Below, in pieces: positions 36,849-45,754 of a DNA stretch of 64,000 bases; within the stretch, counting starts at the first letter, position 1, and each line of letters begins with the position of its first letter. The notes below the pieces were generated by a model. That model worked only from the letters and a program-made list of their open reading frames with translations, did no database searches and was not told where the DNA came from. The translations under genes and the position numbers were made by a program. Source of the stretch: Pseudomonadota bacterium (lineage in GTDB: Bacteria > Myxococcota_A > Polyangia > Polyangiales > Polyangiaceae); the NCBI GenBank assembly GCA_023398955.1, contig JAEWRL010000186.1, positions 1 to 64,000 on the forward strand, given 5' to 3'.

Positions 36849-37916
36849 TCAACAGATGCGGGGCAATTGTTCACCGCTCAGCATGTCGACGACGCGCACG
36901 CCTCCGATGCGACTCCGTAGGTGTACGACGGGACGTGCCGCGTCCGTCACCTCCCCGATAATGGCGGCACGGTGCCCAAGAGGGTGTGCGCGCCAGACGC
37001 CGAGGGCGGCCTCCGCGGCCTCGGCGGCGACGATGGCCAAGCATTTGCCTTCGTTGGCGACGTAGAGGGGATCGAAACCGAGCAGCTCGCAGCCGGCCCT
37101 GACCTGTTCGTCGATGGGGATCGCGAGCTCATTCAGCATGAAACCAACGCCCGCCGCCTTGGCGAGTTCGTTGAGCGCGCTCGCCACGCCGCCTCGGGTC
37201 GGATCCCTGAGTACGTGTACGGCGCTGCCAACCTCATCGAAGAGCGCTTCTACCATTGGCGAAAGGCATGCGGTGTCGCTCTCGATGGTGCTTTCGAACT
37301 CGAGCCCCTCGCGCACGCTCATGATCGCGATGCCGTGAGCGGCGACCTCACCGCTGAGGATGACCTTGTCGCCCGGCCGAGCGCGCACGGGATCCACTTG
37401 GCGGCCCTCGGGCACGCGACCGATGCCCGTGGTGTTCACGTACAGCTTGTCGCCCTTCCCGCGGTCGACGACCTTCGTGTCGCCCGTGACGATAGGAACG
37501 CCGGCATCTTCGGCGGCTCGGCGCATCGAGAGGACGACGCGCCACAACTCATCCATCGCGAGTCCTTCCTCGATGATGAAGCCAACCGCGAGTGCGACGG
37601 GTCGTGCGCCGCACATGGCGATGTCGTTGAGGGTGCCGTTGACAGCCAGACACCCAATGTCCCCGCCGGGAAAGAACAACGGACGAACCACGTAACTGTC
37701 GGTCGCGAAGGCAAGCTGTCCCTCCTGCGGACCCAAGAGCGCGCCGTCGTGCATCCGGCGGAGCTCCGGGTTGTCGAATGCCTTCAAGAACATGCCCTCC
37801 ACGAGCGACTGGCTGAGCCGGCCGCCTCCGCCATGGGCTAGTTGGACGGTAGGGTAGTGGGATAACGGGGTCGGACAGGACGCCGCGCTGAAGTCCGGAG
37901 TCTCGGGCGCGCTCAT
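36849..37916 (-). CDS. hypE: Hydrogenase maturation protein HypE
   Basis: Dehydrates the thiocarbamate on its own C-terminal cysteine to thiocyanate, making the cyanide ligand of the active-site iron. 355 residues, ending PRIC, the required terminal Cys. The ATP-binding motifs of the PurM/HypE fold are present (LAHGGGGRLSQ, FATDSYVVRPLFFPGGDIG, VTGDTKVVDRG, LRDPTRGGVASALNE). The start overlaps the hypD stop (ATGA). It is the last gene of hypFCDE. Confidence 0.96.
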   Translation of the reverse strand: MSAPETPDFSAASCPTPLSHYPTVQLAHGGGGRLSQSLVEGMFLKAFDNPELRRMHDGALLGPQEGQLAFATDSYVVRPLFFPGGDIGCLAVNGTLNDIAMCGARPVALAVGFIIEEGLAMDELWRVVLSMRRAAEDAGVPIVTGDTKVVDRGKGDKLYVNTTGIGRVPEGRQVDPVRARPGDKVILSGEVAAHGIAIMSVREGLEFESTIESDTACLSPMVEALFDEVGSAVHVLRDPTRGGVASALNELAKAAGVGFMLNELAIPIDEQVRAGCELLGFDPLYVANEGKCLAIVAAEAAEAALGVWRAHPLGHRAAIIGEVTDAARPVVHLRSRIGGVRVVDMLSGEQLPRIC

Positions 37917-39031
37917 TCCGCGCCTCCCAGGTCGAGGGGCTCCCGAGCCGCGCGACCGTAACGATGGTACGCGGCGCAGGCTCCCTCCGAGGAAACCATC
38001 GGCGCGCCGAGAGGATGGTCAGGGGTGCAGCGGCCGCCGAACGCTGGACACTGGGGTGGCCTCTTGACGCCTCGGAGTACGTCTCCCGCGATACACTCGG
38101 GGGACTCCGCGACCGTCACCCTCGCGAGAGCGAAGCGCTTCTCCGCGTCGTGGCGGGCGAACCTTTCCCGCAGACGCAGCCCGCTGTGCGGAATGCCGCC
38201 GATGCCGCGCCAGTTCTGGTCACAGACCTCGAAGACCTCCTCTATCAGGCCGCGGGCGGTCGGGTTCCCATCGCGCGTCACGGCCCGGGTGTATTGATTC
38301 TCGACGCCGAATCGGCACTCCTCGAGCGCAGTGACCAAGAGATGAATCCCCTGGAGTAGATCGAGGGGCTCGAAGCCCGTCACGACGATCGGGACTTGGT
38401 ACTTCGCCGCGATCGGCTCGTACTGCCAGTAGCCCATCACTGCGCAGACGTGCCCAGCCGCCAAGAAGCCTTCTACGGTATTGTCCGGACTGCTCAGGAT
38501 GGCGTCCATGGCGGGGGGAACGAGGACGTGAGAGGTGAGGAGGGAGAAGTTCTCCACGCCGTGCTTGGCGGCCTGCCATACTGCCATGGCATTGGCGGGA
38601 GCCGTCGTCTCGAAACCCACGCCGAAGAAAACGACGTGTCGCTCCGGGTGCTTGTTCGCGAGAGACAAGGCGTCCAGGGGCGAGTAGACCATGCGAACGT
38701 CGGCTCCGGCCGCCTTCGCTCCGAGCAGGTCCGTTTCGGAGCCGGGGACTCGCATCATGTCGCCAAATGAAGCAAGGATTGTCCCGGGCTCTCGCGCTAT
38801 GGAAACGGCGTAGTCGATGAGCTCGATGGGTGTCACGCAGACGGGGCAGCCTGGACCATGTACGAGCGTGAGGTCTGGAGGGAGGAGCTGATCGATTCCG
38901 AATTTGATGATGTTGTGCGTCTGCCCCCCGCAGACCTCCATGATGGTGTGGGGGTGCCGAACGCGTCTCGCGATGGCGGCGGCGTAGCGGCGTGCGTCTG
39001 GCTCGCTCCGGTACTCGTCGAGGTACTTCAA
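37913..39031 (-). CDS. hypD: Hydrogenase maturation iron-sulfur protein HypD
   Basis: The scaffold on which Fe(CN)2CO is assembled with HypC. 372 residues, near the family size. Conserved cysteine motifs are MEVCGGQTH, GPGCPVCVTP, GFETTAPA and, at the C-terminus, the [4Fe-4S] cysteines (CIAGDVLRG, CPAFGGRCTP, GACAAYHRY). The apparent start codon is TTG at 39031, overlapping the hypC stop (TTGA) and preceded by a GGGGGGAG site. This suggests tight coupling with hypC, its protein partner. Confidence 0.96.
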   Translation of the reverse strand: MKYLDEYRSEPDARRYAAAIARRVRHPHTIMEVCGGQTHNIIKFGIDQLLPPDLTLVHGPGCPVCVTPIELIDYAVSIAREPGTILASFGDMMRVPGSETDLLGAKAAGADVRMVYSPLDALSLANKHPERHVVFFGVGFETTAPANAMAVWQAAKHGVENFSLLTSHVLVPPAMDAILSSPDNTVEGFLAAGHVCAVMGYWQYEPIAAKYQVPIVVTGFEPLDLLQGIHLLVTALEECRFGVENQYTRAVTRDGNPTARGLIEEVFEVCDQNWRGIGGIPHSGLRLRERFARHDAEKRFALARVTVAESPECIAGDVLRGVKRPPQCPAFGGRCTPDHPLGAPMVSSEGACAAYHRYGRAAREPLDLGGAE

Positions 39032-39330
39032 GGCTCCCCCCGTCCGGCGGTATCGGGCGAACTAGCTGGGACGGCCTCGGCGGCCTCCTCTCCCAACTCG
39101 CCGAGCTGCTCCATCTCCGCCAAGTACCGGAAGAGCTCGTTGGCGTGATCCTCGTCGATCTTGCTGATGGCGAAGCCGACGTGGATCAGGACGTAGTCTC
39201 CGACGCGAACGTCGGGCGTGTAGGCCAGGCAGACCTCCTTGGACAGGCCCCCGAAGCTCACCTTGCCCATCAGTAGTCCGGACGAGTCATCGCCAACGTC
39301 AACTACTTTGCCGGGGATACCCAAGCACAT
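39028..39330 (-). CDS. hypC: Hydrogenase assembly chaperone HypC
   Basis: A small chaperone that binds HypD and the large-subunit precursor. 100 residues. It begins MCLGIPGKV, where Cys2 is the essential iron ligand. VRVGDYVLIHVGFAISKID is the core OB-fold strand set. The C-terminal extension is acidic. It sits nine bases after hypF and overlaps hypD. Confidence 0.95.
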   Translation of the reverse strand: MCLGIPGKVVDVGDDSSGLLMGKVSFGGLSKEVCLAYTPDVRVGDYVLIHVGFAISKIDEDHANELFRYLAEMEQLGELGEEAAEAVPASSPDTAGRGEP

Positions 39331-39339
39331 GACAGGCTC

Positions 39340-41685
39340 TTAGCGCATCGCTCCAACAGCCGCAGCTGCAATGGCGACCTGGCCTGCGGAGACGGCGCCG
39401 TCATTGGGGGGGAGCTCGCGATGAATGCAGGCGCGCGCACCATTCCCACGGAGCCCTTCGGCCACTAGGCGGGTCAAGAGTCGATTCTGGAAGCAACCTC
39501 CCGAAAGGACCACCACCTCCGCTGCGGCTGCCCCGACGACGGAGACGATCCCTTGGGCGAGCGCCCGGTGAATGCCCATCGCGATTCGGGGCGCAGGGAC
39601 TCCGGAGCGCGCGTCCGCGACGACGCCGCGGATCAGCGGGCGCCAGTCCAGCCTCCAGGGTTCGGCTTCGGGGGCCCGGATTGGCTCCTTGTCGGCGCGA
39701 GCCCTCCATCCGGAGGAACGCGTGGCGCTGCGCACCAGCGGGAGGTCGTAGTGGGGAGAGTCGCCGGCTGCTGCGAGGTGCTCGAGTCGGATGGCTGCTT
39801 GCCCTTCGAAGGACACCCTTTGCCCCAGCCCCAGCAACGAGGCGAGTCCGTCGATGAGCCGGCCCGCGCTCGTACAGAGCGGGCTCTGCAGGCCGCTCGC
39901 CAGCATCCTCGAGAGCACCGAGCGCTCGGAGTCCGAGAAACTCCTGAGTGAAGGCAGACCCTCTGCTTGCTCGAGGTCGCCGAAGGAGTCGCGGAGCAAG
40001 GAGAGGGCTGAGCGGCGAGGTTCTCGCGCCACAGCATCACCGCCCGGCAATCGAAAGGGCCGCAGCGAGGCCACGCGAACGTAGCCTCGAGCACACCCGT
40101 GGAGGAACTCGCCTCCCCAGACTGTTCCATCCGCGCCAAGTCCGGCACCATCCCAGCAGACCCCAAGCACCGGTGTTGCGAGGTCCAGGCCGTTGTCGAG
40201 CATGCAGGCGACGAGGTGCGCATGATGGTGCTGGACCGCGACGGTCCTCGCGCCGAGGGTCGCGGCGACGCGTCTTGCCGTGGTCGTCGAGGCGTAGTCC
40301 GGGTGCAGGTCGTGAGCGATGACAGCTGGGACTGCCCCAAAGAGTGCGGGGAGATCTCGAGCGGTTCGCTCGTGGGCAGCTACGGCTTCCGCGGTAGAGA
40401 GGTCCCCGACGTGCTGGCTGACGAAGATGCGTCCTCCCGTCGCGAGCGCCAGCGTGTTCTTCTGATGAGACCCGAAGGCGAGCGCTGTCCCCTCCGTGCC
40501 AGGGGCATCGAGGGGCAACGGCGCATAGCCCCGAGCACGCCGCAAGAGCTGGAGCTGTCCCAAGCAGAAGTGCGCGACGCTGTCGTCCACGTGCCGCTCG
40601 ATAGGGCGGTCGTGAAGGAGAAAAGCGTCAGCGAGGGAGGCCAATCTCCTTTCCGCGTCGTCGTTGTCGATGCAGATTGGCTCGTCGCTGAGGTTGCCGC
40701 TCGTCGCGACGATGCTGCGACCGAAGGCTGTCAAGAGTAGGTGGTGCTGTGGTGTGTGTGGCAGCATGAGGCCCAGCAAGGGAGTATCTGGCGCCACTGC
40801 GGGGGCCACCGCGGCGCCACGTTTGCGCTGGAGAAGGAGTATCGGTGCGCTAGGGCTGCGAAGCACGGCTTCGGCTGCTGCATCTATTTCGGCGAGGGTC
40901 CGAGCTATCTCCAGGGACGGAACCATGACGGCGAGCGGTTTCTCCGAGCGGCGCTTGCGCTTCCGCAAGCATGATACTGCGGTCTCATCGCTGGCATCGA
41001 CAAGCAGTTGGAAGCCGCCTAGGCCTTTCATGGCAACGATGGAACCTTGGGCGAGCAGATCCGCTGCTGCCGCGAGCGTCGCGGGACCGCTCGCCAGCCG
41101 CGAGCCAGCGGCGTCGTTCAGCCAGATCGTCGGACCGCATTCTGCGCAGGCGTTGGGCTGCGCGTGAAAGCGTCGGTCTCCGGGGTTCTCGTACTCTGCC
41201 GCGCACGTCGGGCACATCGTGAACGCCCGCATCGTGGTGCTCCGTCGATCGTAGGGGAGCCCGCGGATGATCGAATAGCGCGGGCCACATCGAGTACAGT
41301 TGGTGAACGGATAGCCGACGCGGCGGTTGGAGGGGGCGAAGATGTCGCTGCGGCATTCGTCACAGGGTGCAATGTCCGGCAGCACCAGGGTCGCGCGAGG
41401 ACCAAGGGTGCTGCTGCCCACGATTTCGAAGTCGCGGCTGCCCTCCGTCTCGATGTCGGAGGCTCGCACGGCGTGGAGCGCGGCAAATGGCGGACGTTCC
41501 GTGACCAACCGACGGCGAAAGGCGGCGATGACCGGCGCTTCGCCCTCTACTTCGATGTGGACGCCCTGCGGTGTGTTGCGGACGAATCCGCAGAGGCCGA
41601 GCTGCTGCGCGAGGCTGTAGACGAAGGGCCGAAAGCCTAGGCCTTGAACGACGCCTTCGATATCGAGTCGCACGCGAGCTATCAT
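39340..41685 (-). CDS. hypF: Carbamoyltransferase HypF
   Basis: Converts carbamoyl phosphate to carbamoyl-AMP and transfers the group to HypE, the first step of cyanide-ligand synthesis. About 781 residues. The order of domains is: acylphosphatase-like (RLDIEGVVQGLGFRPFVYSLA), two zinc fingers (CDECRSDIF...CTRCGP, CPTCAAEY...CAECGP), YrdC-like (IVAMKGLGGFQLLVDASDE, KRRSEKPLAVM), and the Kae1-like C-terminal half (VQHHHAHLVACM, VLGVCWDGAGLGADGTVWGGE, LSGGCFQNRLL). ATG 41685 is preferred; a GTG at 41706 is in frame. It is the first gene of hypFCDE, divergent from the hydrogenase operon. Confidence 0.95.
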   Translation of the reverse strand: MIARVRLDIEGVVQGLGFRPFVYSLAQQLGLCGFVRNTPQGVHIEVEGEAPVIAAFRRRLVTERPPFAALHAVRASDIETEGSRDFEIVGSSTLGPRATLVLPDIAPCDECRSDIFAPSNRRVGYPFTNCTRCGPRYSIIRGLPYDRRSTTMRAFTMCPTCAAEYENPGDRRFHAQPNACAECGPTIWLNDAAGSRLASGPATLAAAADLLAQGSIVAMKGLGGFQLLVDASDETAVSCLRKRKRRSEKPLAVMVPSLEIARTLAEIDAAAEAVLRSPSAPILLLQRKRGAAVAPAVAPDTPLLGLMLPHTPQHHLLLTAFGRSIVATSGNLSDEPICIDNDDAERRLASLADAFLLHDRPIERHVDDSVAHFCLGQLQLLRRARGYAPLPLDAPGTEGTALAFGSHQKNTLALATGGRIFVSQHVGDLSTAEAVAAHERTARDLPALFGAVPAVIAHDLHPDYASTTTARRVAATLGARTVAVQHHHAHLVACMLDNGLDLATPVLGVCWDGAGLGADGTVWGGEFLHGCARGYVRVASLRPFRLPGGDAVAREPRRSALSLLRDSFGDLEQAEGLPSLRSFSDSERSVLSRMLASGLQSPLCTSAGRLIDGLASLLGLGQRVSFEGQAAIRLEHLAAAGDSPHYDLPLVRSATRSSGWRARADKEPIRAPEAEPWRLDWRPLIRGVVADARSGVPAPRIAMGIHRALAQGIVSVVGAAAAEVVVLSGGCFQNRLLTRLVAEGLRGNGARACIHRELPPNDGAVSAGQVAIAAAAVGAMR

Positions 41686-42031
41686 CCTCTCGGGCTCATG
41701 GCGCACGACCCAGCCCAGGACAAGGGGCCGCGGGTTATTGGGCCGGTAATGACGCCTCCTCCTGCGCGCAGATGTTGCGGCGCGGCTTCGCGGAATCGCA
41801 AGCCCTGCGCAATCCTTGTGCCTTTCGGGCGTACCGCTCGGGGCTCCGCTGTGCTGAACTCCCGTCCGCGGACCTGACAGGATGGCGTCGTCGAGTTAGA
41901 AAGAACGGCGCATCCCACTATCCATCGAAGATGCCTTCCCGCGGCCGTCGGCGACTGCATGGGACTGCAAATCGTGGCGGGCGGACAGCTCGGACGGGTG
42001 CGCCAAGTCGAATCGAGAGCAACGGTGACGC
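41686..42031. promoter_or_regulatory. Divergent promoter region between hypF and the hydrogenase operon
   Basis: A 346-base gap that must drive both hypFCDE and the hydrogenase genes. A GGTGA ribosome site lies before the small-subunit ATG. I could not make out a sigma-54 element, a FNR-type palindrome or an operator with confidence. A shared regulator is inferred from the layout only. Confidence 0.4.
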
Positions 42032-42466
42032 ATGAATCTACCCAACGCCTTTGGTAAGTCGCTCTGGGCGTTCCACTTCAACGCCGGGTCCTGTAACGGC
42101 TGCGAGATCGAGCTCGTGGCCCTGGTTACCCCGCGTTATGACGTGGAGCGCTTCGGCATCAAGCTCGTGGGGTCTCCGCGTCACGCGGACCTATTGTTGG
42201 TTACTGGTCCGGTGACGAACAAAATGGTGGGGCGGCTCAAGAGGGTGTACGAGCAGATCCCGGATCCGAAGGTGGTCGTCGTGGTGGGGGCGTGCGGAAC
42301 CACGGGCGGGACTTTCTACGATTCCTATTGCCTCGCGGGACCGGTCGATCAAGTCATCCCGGTGGACGTCTACGTCCCAGGCTGCCCACCTCGCCCAGAG
42401 GCCATGATCCAGGGCGTCGTGAAAGCCCTGGCCAAGCTGGAGAACCAGCGGAGGAAAGCATCGTGA
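42032..42466 (+). CDS. Group 4 [NiFe]-hydrogenase small subunit (MbhJ/EchC/NuoB-like)
   Basis: An electron-transfer subunit with one [4Fe-4S] cluster next to the active site. 144 residues. The four cluster cysteines are in GSCNGCEIE (two), VGACGTTGG and VPGCPPRP, the NuoB-type arrangement; the longer twin-arginine small subunits of uptake hydrogenases look quite different. It is the first gene of a five-gene operon; its TGA overlaps the next ATG. Cytoplasmic side of the membrane complex. Confidence 0.92.
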   Translation: MNLPNAFGKSLWAFHFNAGSCNGCEIELVALVTPRYDVERFGIKLVGSPRHADLLLVTGPVTNKMVGRLKRVYEQIPDPKVVVVVGACGTTGGTFYDSYCLAGPVDQVIPVDVYVPGCPPRPEAMIQGVVKALAKLENQRRKAS

Positions 42467-43056
42467 TGAAAGAGCTACTCAGCGGCGAGGAGGTGGTTCA
42501 AATGCTCCGCGACCGTCTCGAGGAGCGGCTCATCGAAGCGCGCGTCGCGGAGTGGTCCGAGGGCGCTTCGCAAAAGGTGAGCCGTCAGGTTTGGGCGCGG
42601 ATCGATCGTCACGCTCTCAGGGCCGCGTTGCGGGCCGTCATGGACATCCAATACCCCCACCTCGCAGGGATCTCGGGGGTAGACGTCGGTGACTCCATCG
42701 AGCTCATCTACCATTTTTTCATCTACTACGGCATGCGCCACTCGGAGCTGGGGGTCTTCTTCACTGTCTCCTTGCCGAAGGGGGATCCCACTGTGGACAC
42801 CATTACGGATCTGGTGCCGGGGGCCCTCGTCGGCGAGCGGGAGAAGCAGGAGATGCTCGGTGTTCGAGTCTCTGGCATCCCGGATGGTCGCCGCATGTTC
42901 CTGCCACAGGACTTCCCAGAGGGGGTTTATCCGTGGCGCAAAGACGACAAGGGTATTCCCGACAGCATGATCAAGAATCTATGGCGAACGGGGCGCAGCC
43001 CCGAGACCCGTGCGGCCGAGGAATCCACTGAGGCGGCCAAGGAGGAGACGCCATGA
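42466..43056 (+). CDS. Hydrogenase subunit, NuoC-like (MbhK/EchD-like)
   Basis: 196 residues from ATG 42466. The core resembles the 30-kDa NuoC/NuoD-partner fold: IELIYHFFIYYG, VFFTVSLPKGDPTVDTITDLVPGA and the hallmark GEREKQEMLGV. No metal-binding motif is present, as in the family. It begins on the last base of the small-subunit stop and overlaps the large-subunit start by four bases, giving translational coupling throughout. Likely scaffolds the catalytic subunits. Confidence 0.88.
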   Translation: MKELLSGEEVVQMLRDRLEERLIEARVAEWSEGASQKVSRQVWARIDRHALRAALRAVMDIQYPHLAGISGVDVGDSIELIYHFFIYYGMRHSELGVFFTVSLPKGDPTVDTITDLVPGALVGEREKQEMLGVRVSGIPDGRRMFLPQDFPEGVYPWRKDDKGIPDSMIKNLWRTGRSPETRAAEESTEAAKEETP

Positions 43057-44303
43057 GCAATACCATTCAGGTCGATCTCGCGGCGTGCCCGTCGGACTAC
43101 ACGGCAAAGATAGGACCGAACCATCCGGCCCTCAAAGAGCCGGTGCAGTTCACGTTCAAGCTCCATGGCGAAAAGATCGTCGACGTCGACTTCGAGCCCG
43201 GCCAGGCCCACCGCGGGATCGAGTGGATGGGCATGCGACGGAACCCTATCCAAATCATCTACCTAGCGGAACGCATTTGCGGAATCTGTGGGGTAACACA
43301 TTCCTTTGCGTTCTGCCGCGCCATGGAGCAGGTGCTGGGCCTGCAAGTGCCGCCGCGTGCCCACTACGTGCGCACCATCGTTGCGGAGCTCGAGCGGCTT
43401 CACTCCCACCTCCTGTGGGCAGGCGTCGCGGCGCACGAGCTCGGCTTCGATTCTCTGTTCTTCCTGACCTGGCAGATCCGTGAGAAAGTGATGGATCTGC
43501 TCGAGCTGATTACTGGGAATCGCGTCAACTATGGCATCATGCAGGTCGGGGGCGTGAACCGCGACGTCACTGACGAGCAGATCCCGGTGATCCGGGAGGC
43601 GCTCAAGTATTTCGAGGAGAACCTCGACAAGCTCAAGATGCTTTTCCTCGAGGACACGACAATCCAGATGCGCTGCCGCGACTGTGGGGTCCTCAGTCGC
43701 AAAGACGCGCTCGAGCTATGCCCAGTGGGCCCTACGGCTCGGGCCAGCGGGATCAACAAGGACGTGCGGCAGGACCACCCCTACGGCGCGTACGCCGACA
43801 TGGACATCAAGGCTGTGCTGCCCGACGAGCTCACGGGGGAGATTCGTGGGGACGTATACGATAGGATCGTCGTGCGTGTACTCGAGATCCCGCAGTCGCT
43901 GGAGATCATCCGCTTCTGCTTGGACAATATGCCAGACGGTGCCCTGCTGGCGGAACCGAAGATCGCCAAACTCCTGAACATGATGAAGAAGGTGAAGGGA
44001 GAGGGGTTCGGGCAGCACGAGGCTCCCCGCGGCGAGGCGACGCACTACGTCCGCATGGACGCGGCCGAGGCGCCAGCTTCGTGGAAGGTAAAGGCATCGA
44101 GCTACAGCAACTACATGTCCTGGATCCCGATGCTGAAGGGCGAGCAGATCGCCGACATACCGATCATCGTCGCGTCCATCGATCCCTGCATCTCATGTAC
44201 GGATCGAGTCGCCGTCGTGAACCAGGGCAGCGCGCGCGTCTACACGAAGCAGGATCTACATCGCATGAGTGTCGAGAAGACCAGGAGGATGCAGCGTGGC
44301 TGA
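43053..44303 (+). CDS. Group 4 [NiFe]-hydrogenase large (catalytic) subunit (MbhL/EchE-like)
   Basis: Catalyses H+/H2 interconversion. 416 residues. Both nickel-binding CxxC pairs are intact: the L1 motif ERICGICGVTHSF near residue 75 and the L2 motif DPCISC near residue 380. Complex I NuoD lacks these, so this is a hydrogenase, not a respiratory NADH dehydrogenase. The N-terminal IGPNHPALKEPVQF and QAHRGIEWMG are typical of the NuoD/MbhL branch. After DPCISCTDR a further ~31 residues remain; in processed hydrogenases a tail here is removed by a protease, but group 4 enzymes vary. No such protease is encoded in the window. Confidence 0.94.
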   Translation: MSNTIQVDLAACPSDYTAKIGPNHPALKEPVQFTFKLHGEKIVDVDFEPGQAHRGIEWMGMRRNPIQIIYLAERICGICGVTHSFAFCRAMEQVLGLQVPPRAHYVRTIVAELERLHSHLLWAGVAAHELGFDSLFFLTWQIREKVMDLLELITGNRVNYGIMQVGGVNRDVTDEQIPVIREALKYFEENLDKLKMLFLEDTTIQMRCRDCGVLSRKDALELCPVGPTARASGINKDVRQDHPYGAYADMDIKAVLPDELTGEIRGDVYDRIVVRVLEIPQSLEIIRFCLDNMPDGALLAEPKIAKLLNMMKKVKGEGFGQHEAPRGEATHYVRMDAAEAPASWKVKASSYSNYMSWIPMLKGEQIADIPIIVASIDPCISCTDRVAVVNQGSARVYTKQDLHRMSVEKTRRMQRG

Positions 44304-45315
44304 CTTCATCGCAGTTGCCGGTGCGACCGTCTTCATTGGCGTGCTGGCTGTCATCCTTGGTCTATCGTTGCTCGGCCTCGATCGGTTCCTGGTGGCTCGG
44401 ATGCAGGCGCGCCTGGGGCCACCTCTGCGGCAGCCATTCCTCGACACCATCAAGCTGATGGCCAAGGAGAACGTCTGCCCAGAGAATGCCATCCCCTGGC
44501 TCTTCCACGGAGCGCCCCTCGTCGCCGTGGGGAGCTCGATCACGATCCTGCTCTACCTGCCCCTCGTCGGGCTGCCACCCCTGCTTGGCGATCGTGGCGA
44601 CGTCGTGCTCATCTTGTACCTGCTCGCTGTCCCTTCGTTGGCGATGGTGGTTGGCGGGTTTGCCTCTGGCTCCCCGTACGCGACCATCGGTTCACAGCGC
44701 GAGATCGTGACGATGATCAGCTATGAGCTGCCGTTGGCGACCACCGTCGTTGCAGTGGCTTGGGCGCTCACCCAGGCTGGCGTGCCACAGCCCTTCTCCA
44801 TGTCGAGCATTTCCGCGAACCCCATCTGGGGCCACGTGGGGCCGATCGGCGTGGCTGGGTTCGTGCTGCTCCTGGGAGCCACGCTCGTAGTGACTCCCGC
44901 TGAGCTCGGAAAGGTGCCTTTCGACTCGCCAGAAGCCGAGACGGAGCTTGCAGGTGGCCTGCTCGTCGAGTACTCGGGGCGCAACCTTGCGATGTTCTTC
45001 ATCTCGCAGGGGGTGCGTGGCGTGGTCGTCGCGGCCTTCGTGGTCGGGGTGTTCTTCCCCTACAATTTATCGCCATGGCTGGGCTTGCCGCCGAGTCCCG
45101 TGGTTCCGATTGCGGAGAAGGAGCTCTGGCCATTGCTTGTCGACCTCGCCTTCTTCTTCGTCAAGATCGGCGTCGTGCTGTTCTTTGCGGTCTCCCTGAT
45201 CCGCATTGCCATGGCGCGATTCCGCATCAATCAAGTGGTATCCATCTATTGGAAGGTCATCGGCCTGGCGGGGCTGATTGGTCTTTTGCTGGTGACGCTG
45301 GACGCGGGGCGCTAG
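44296..45315 (+). CDS. Hydrogenase membrane subunit, NuoH-like (MbhM/EchB-like)
   Basis: A 339-residue polytopic inner-membrane protein that anchors the catalytic arm and forms the quinone/proton-coupling interface in relatives. It starts at GTG 44296, behind a strong AGGAGG with 7-base spacing, overlapping the large-subunit stop by eight bases. About eight hydrophobic helices are seen. Family loops are RMQARLGPPLRQPFLDTIKL, SPYATIGSQREIVTMISYELP and PAELGKVPFDSPEAETELAGG, matching NuoH's acidic coupling loop. It is the only membrane subunit in the cluster. Confidence 0.92.
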   Translation: MADFIAVAGATVFIGVLAVILGLSLLGLDRFLVARMQARLGPPLRQPFLDTIKLMAKENVCPENAIPWLFHGAPLVAVGSSITILLYLPLVGLPPLLGDRGDVVLILYLLAVPSLAMVVGGFASGSPYATIGSQREIVTMISYELPLATTVVAVAWALTQAGVPQPFSMSSISANPIWGHVGPIGVAGFVLLLGATLVVTPAELGKVPFDSPEAETELAGGLLVEYSGRNLAMFFISQGVRGVVVAAFVVGVFFPYNLSPWLGLPPSPVVPIAEKELWPLLVDLAFFFVKIGVVLFFAVSLIRIAMARFRINQVVSIYWKVIGLAGLIGLLLVTLDAGR

Positions 45316-45346
45316 CGCAGGCCGAGGAAATAGAGGAGAGTACGCT

Positions 45347-45754
45347 ATGGGGTTCCCCATCATTCCTGAGCTTCTCAAACAACTTGGCAGAAAGCCGGCA
45401 ACGAACGCCTTCCCGGCCCCGCACCTACCCCCGTCCGTGACGGAGTTCCTGGCAGACGTTGCTGCTGGGCGGACGGAGCTGATTGCTCCTGTTCCGACGC
45501 CCGTCCGCTTCAGGGGTAAGATCGCGTTCGACAGTGAGAAGTGCAACGGCTGCGGCCTTTGTTTGAGCGTCTGCCCCGCCCATGCGATCGAGCGTTCCGG
45601 CCCCGGTAAGCGCGACAAGATGATGGTGTACGTGGCTCAGTGCTGCTCCTGCGAACAGTGCACGGCCGTGTGTGCTCGCGGTGCTCTCACGATGACCGAC
45701 GAGTTTCTTACCGCGACCTACGACCGCTATTCGGAAGACCTGGTCCTCAAGTAG
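45347..45754 (+). CDS. Hydrogenase ferredoxin-like subunit (MbhN/EchF/NuoI-like)
   Basis: 135 residues with two [4Fe-4S] motifs: CNGCGLCLSVCP and CCSCEQCTAVC. They pass electrons between soluble ferredoxin and the small subunit. The N-terminal region (GFPIIPELLKQL) is the amphipathic membrane-contact segment found in this subunit. Last gene of the operon, 31 bases after the NuoH-like gene. No antiporter (NuoL/M/N or Mrp-like) gene follows. Confidence 0.92.
   Translation: MGFPIIPELLKQLGRKPATNAFPAPHLPPSVTEFLADVAAGRTELIAPVPTPVRFRGKIAFDSEKCNGCGLCLSVCPAHAIERSGPGKRDKMMVYVAQCCSCEQCTAVCARGALTMTDEFLTATYDRYSEDLVLK

Noticed and set aside
36921..37841. 306-residue open frame opposite hypE
   Set aside because: Antisense shadow; hypE motifs are unambiguous.
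42032..45754. Respiratory complex I (Nuo) fragment
   Set aside because: The large subunit has both nickel-binding CxxC pairs (RICGIC and DPCISC), and hypA-F are adjacent, so it is a hydrogenase.
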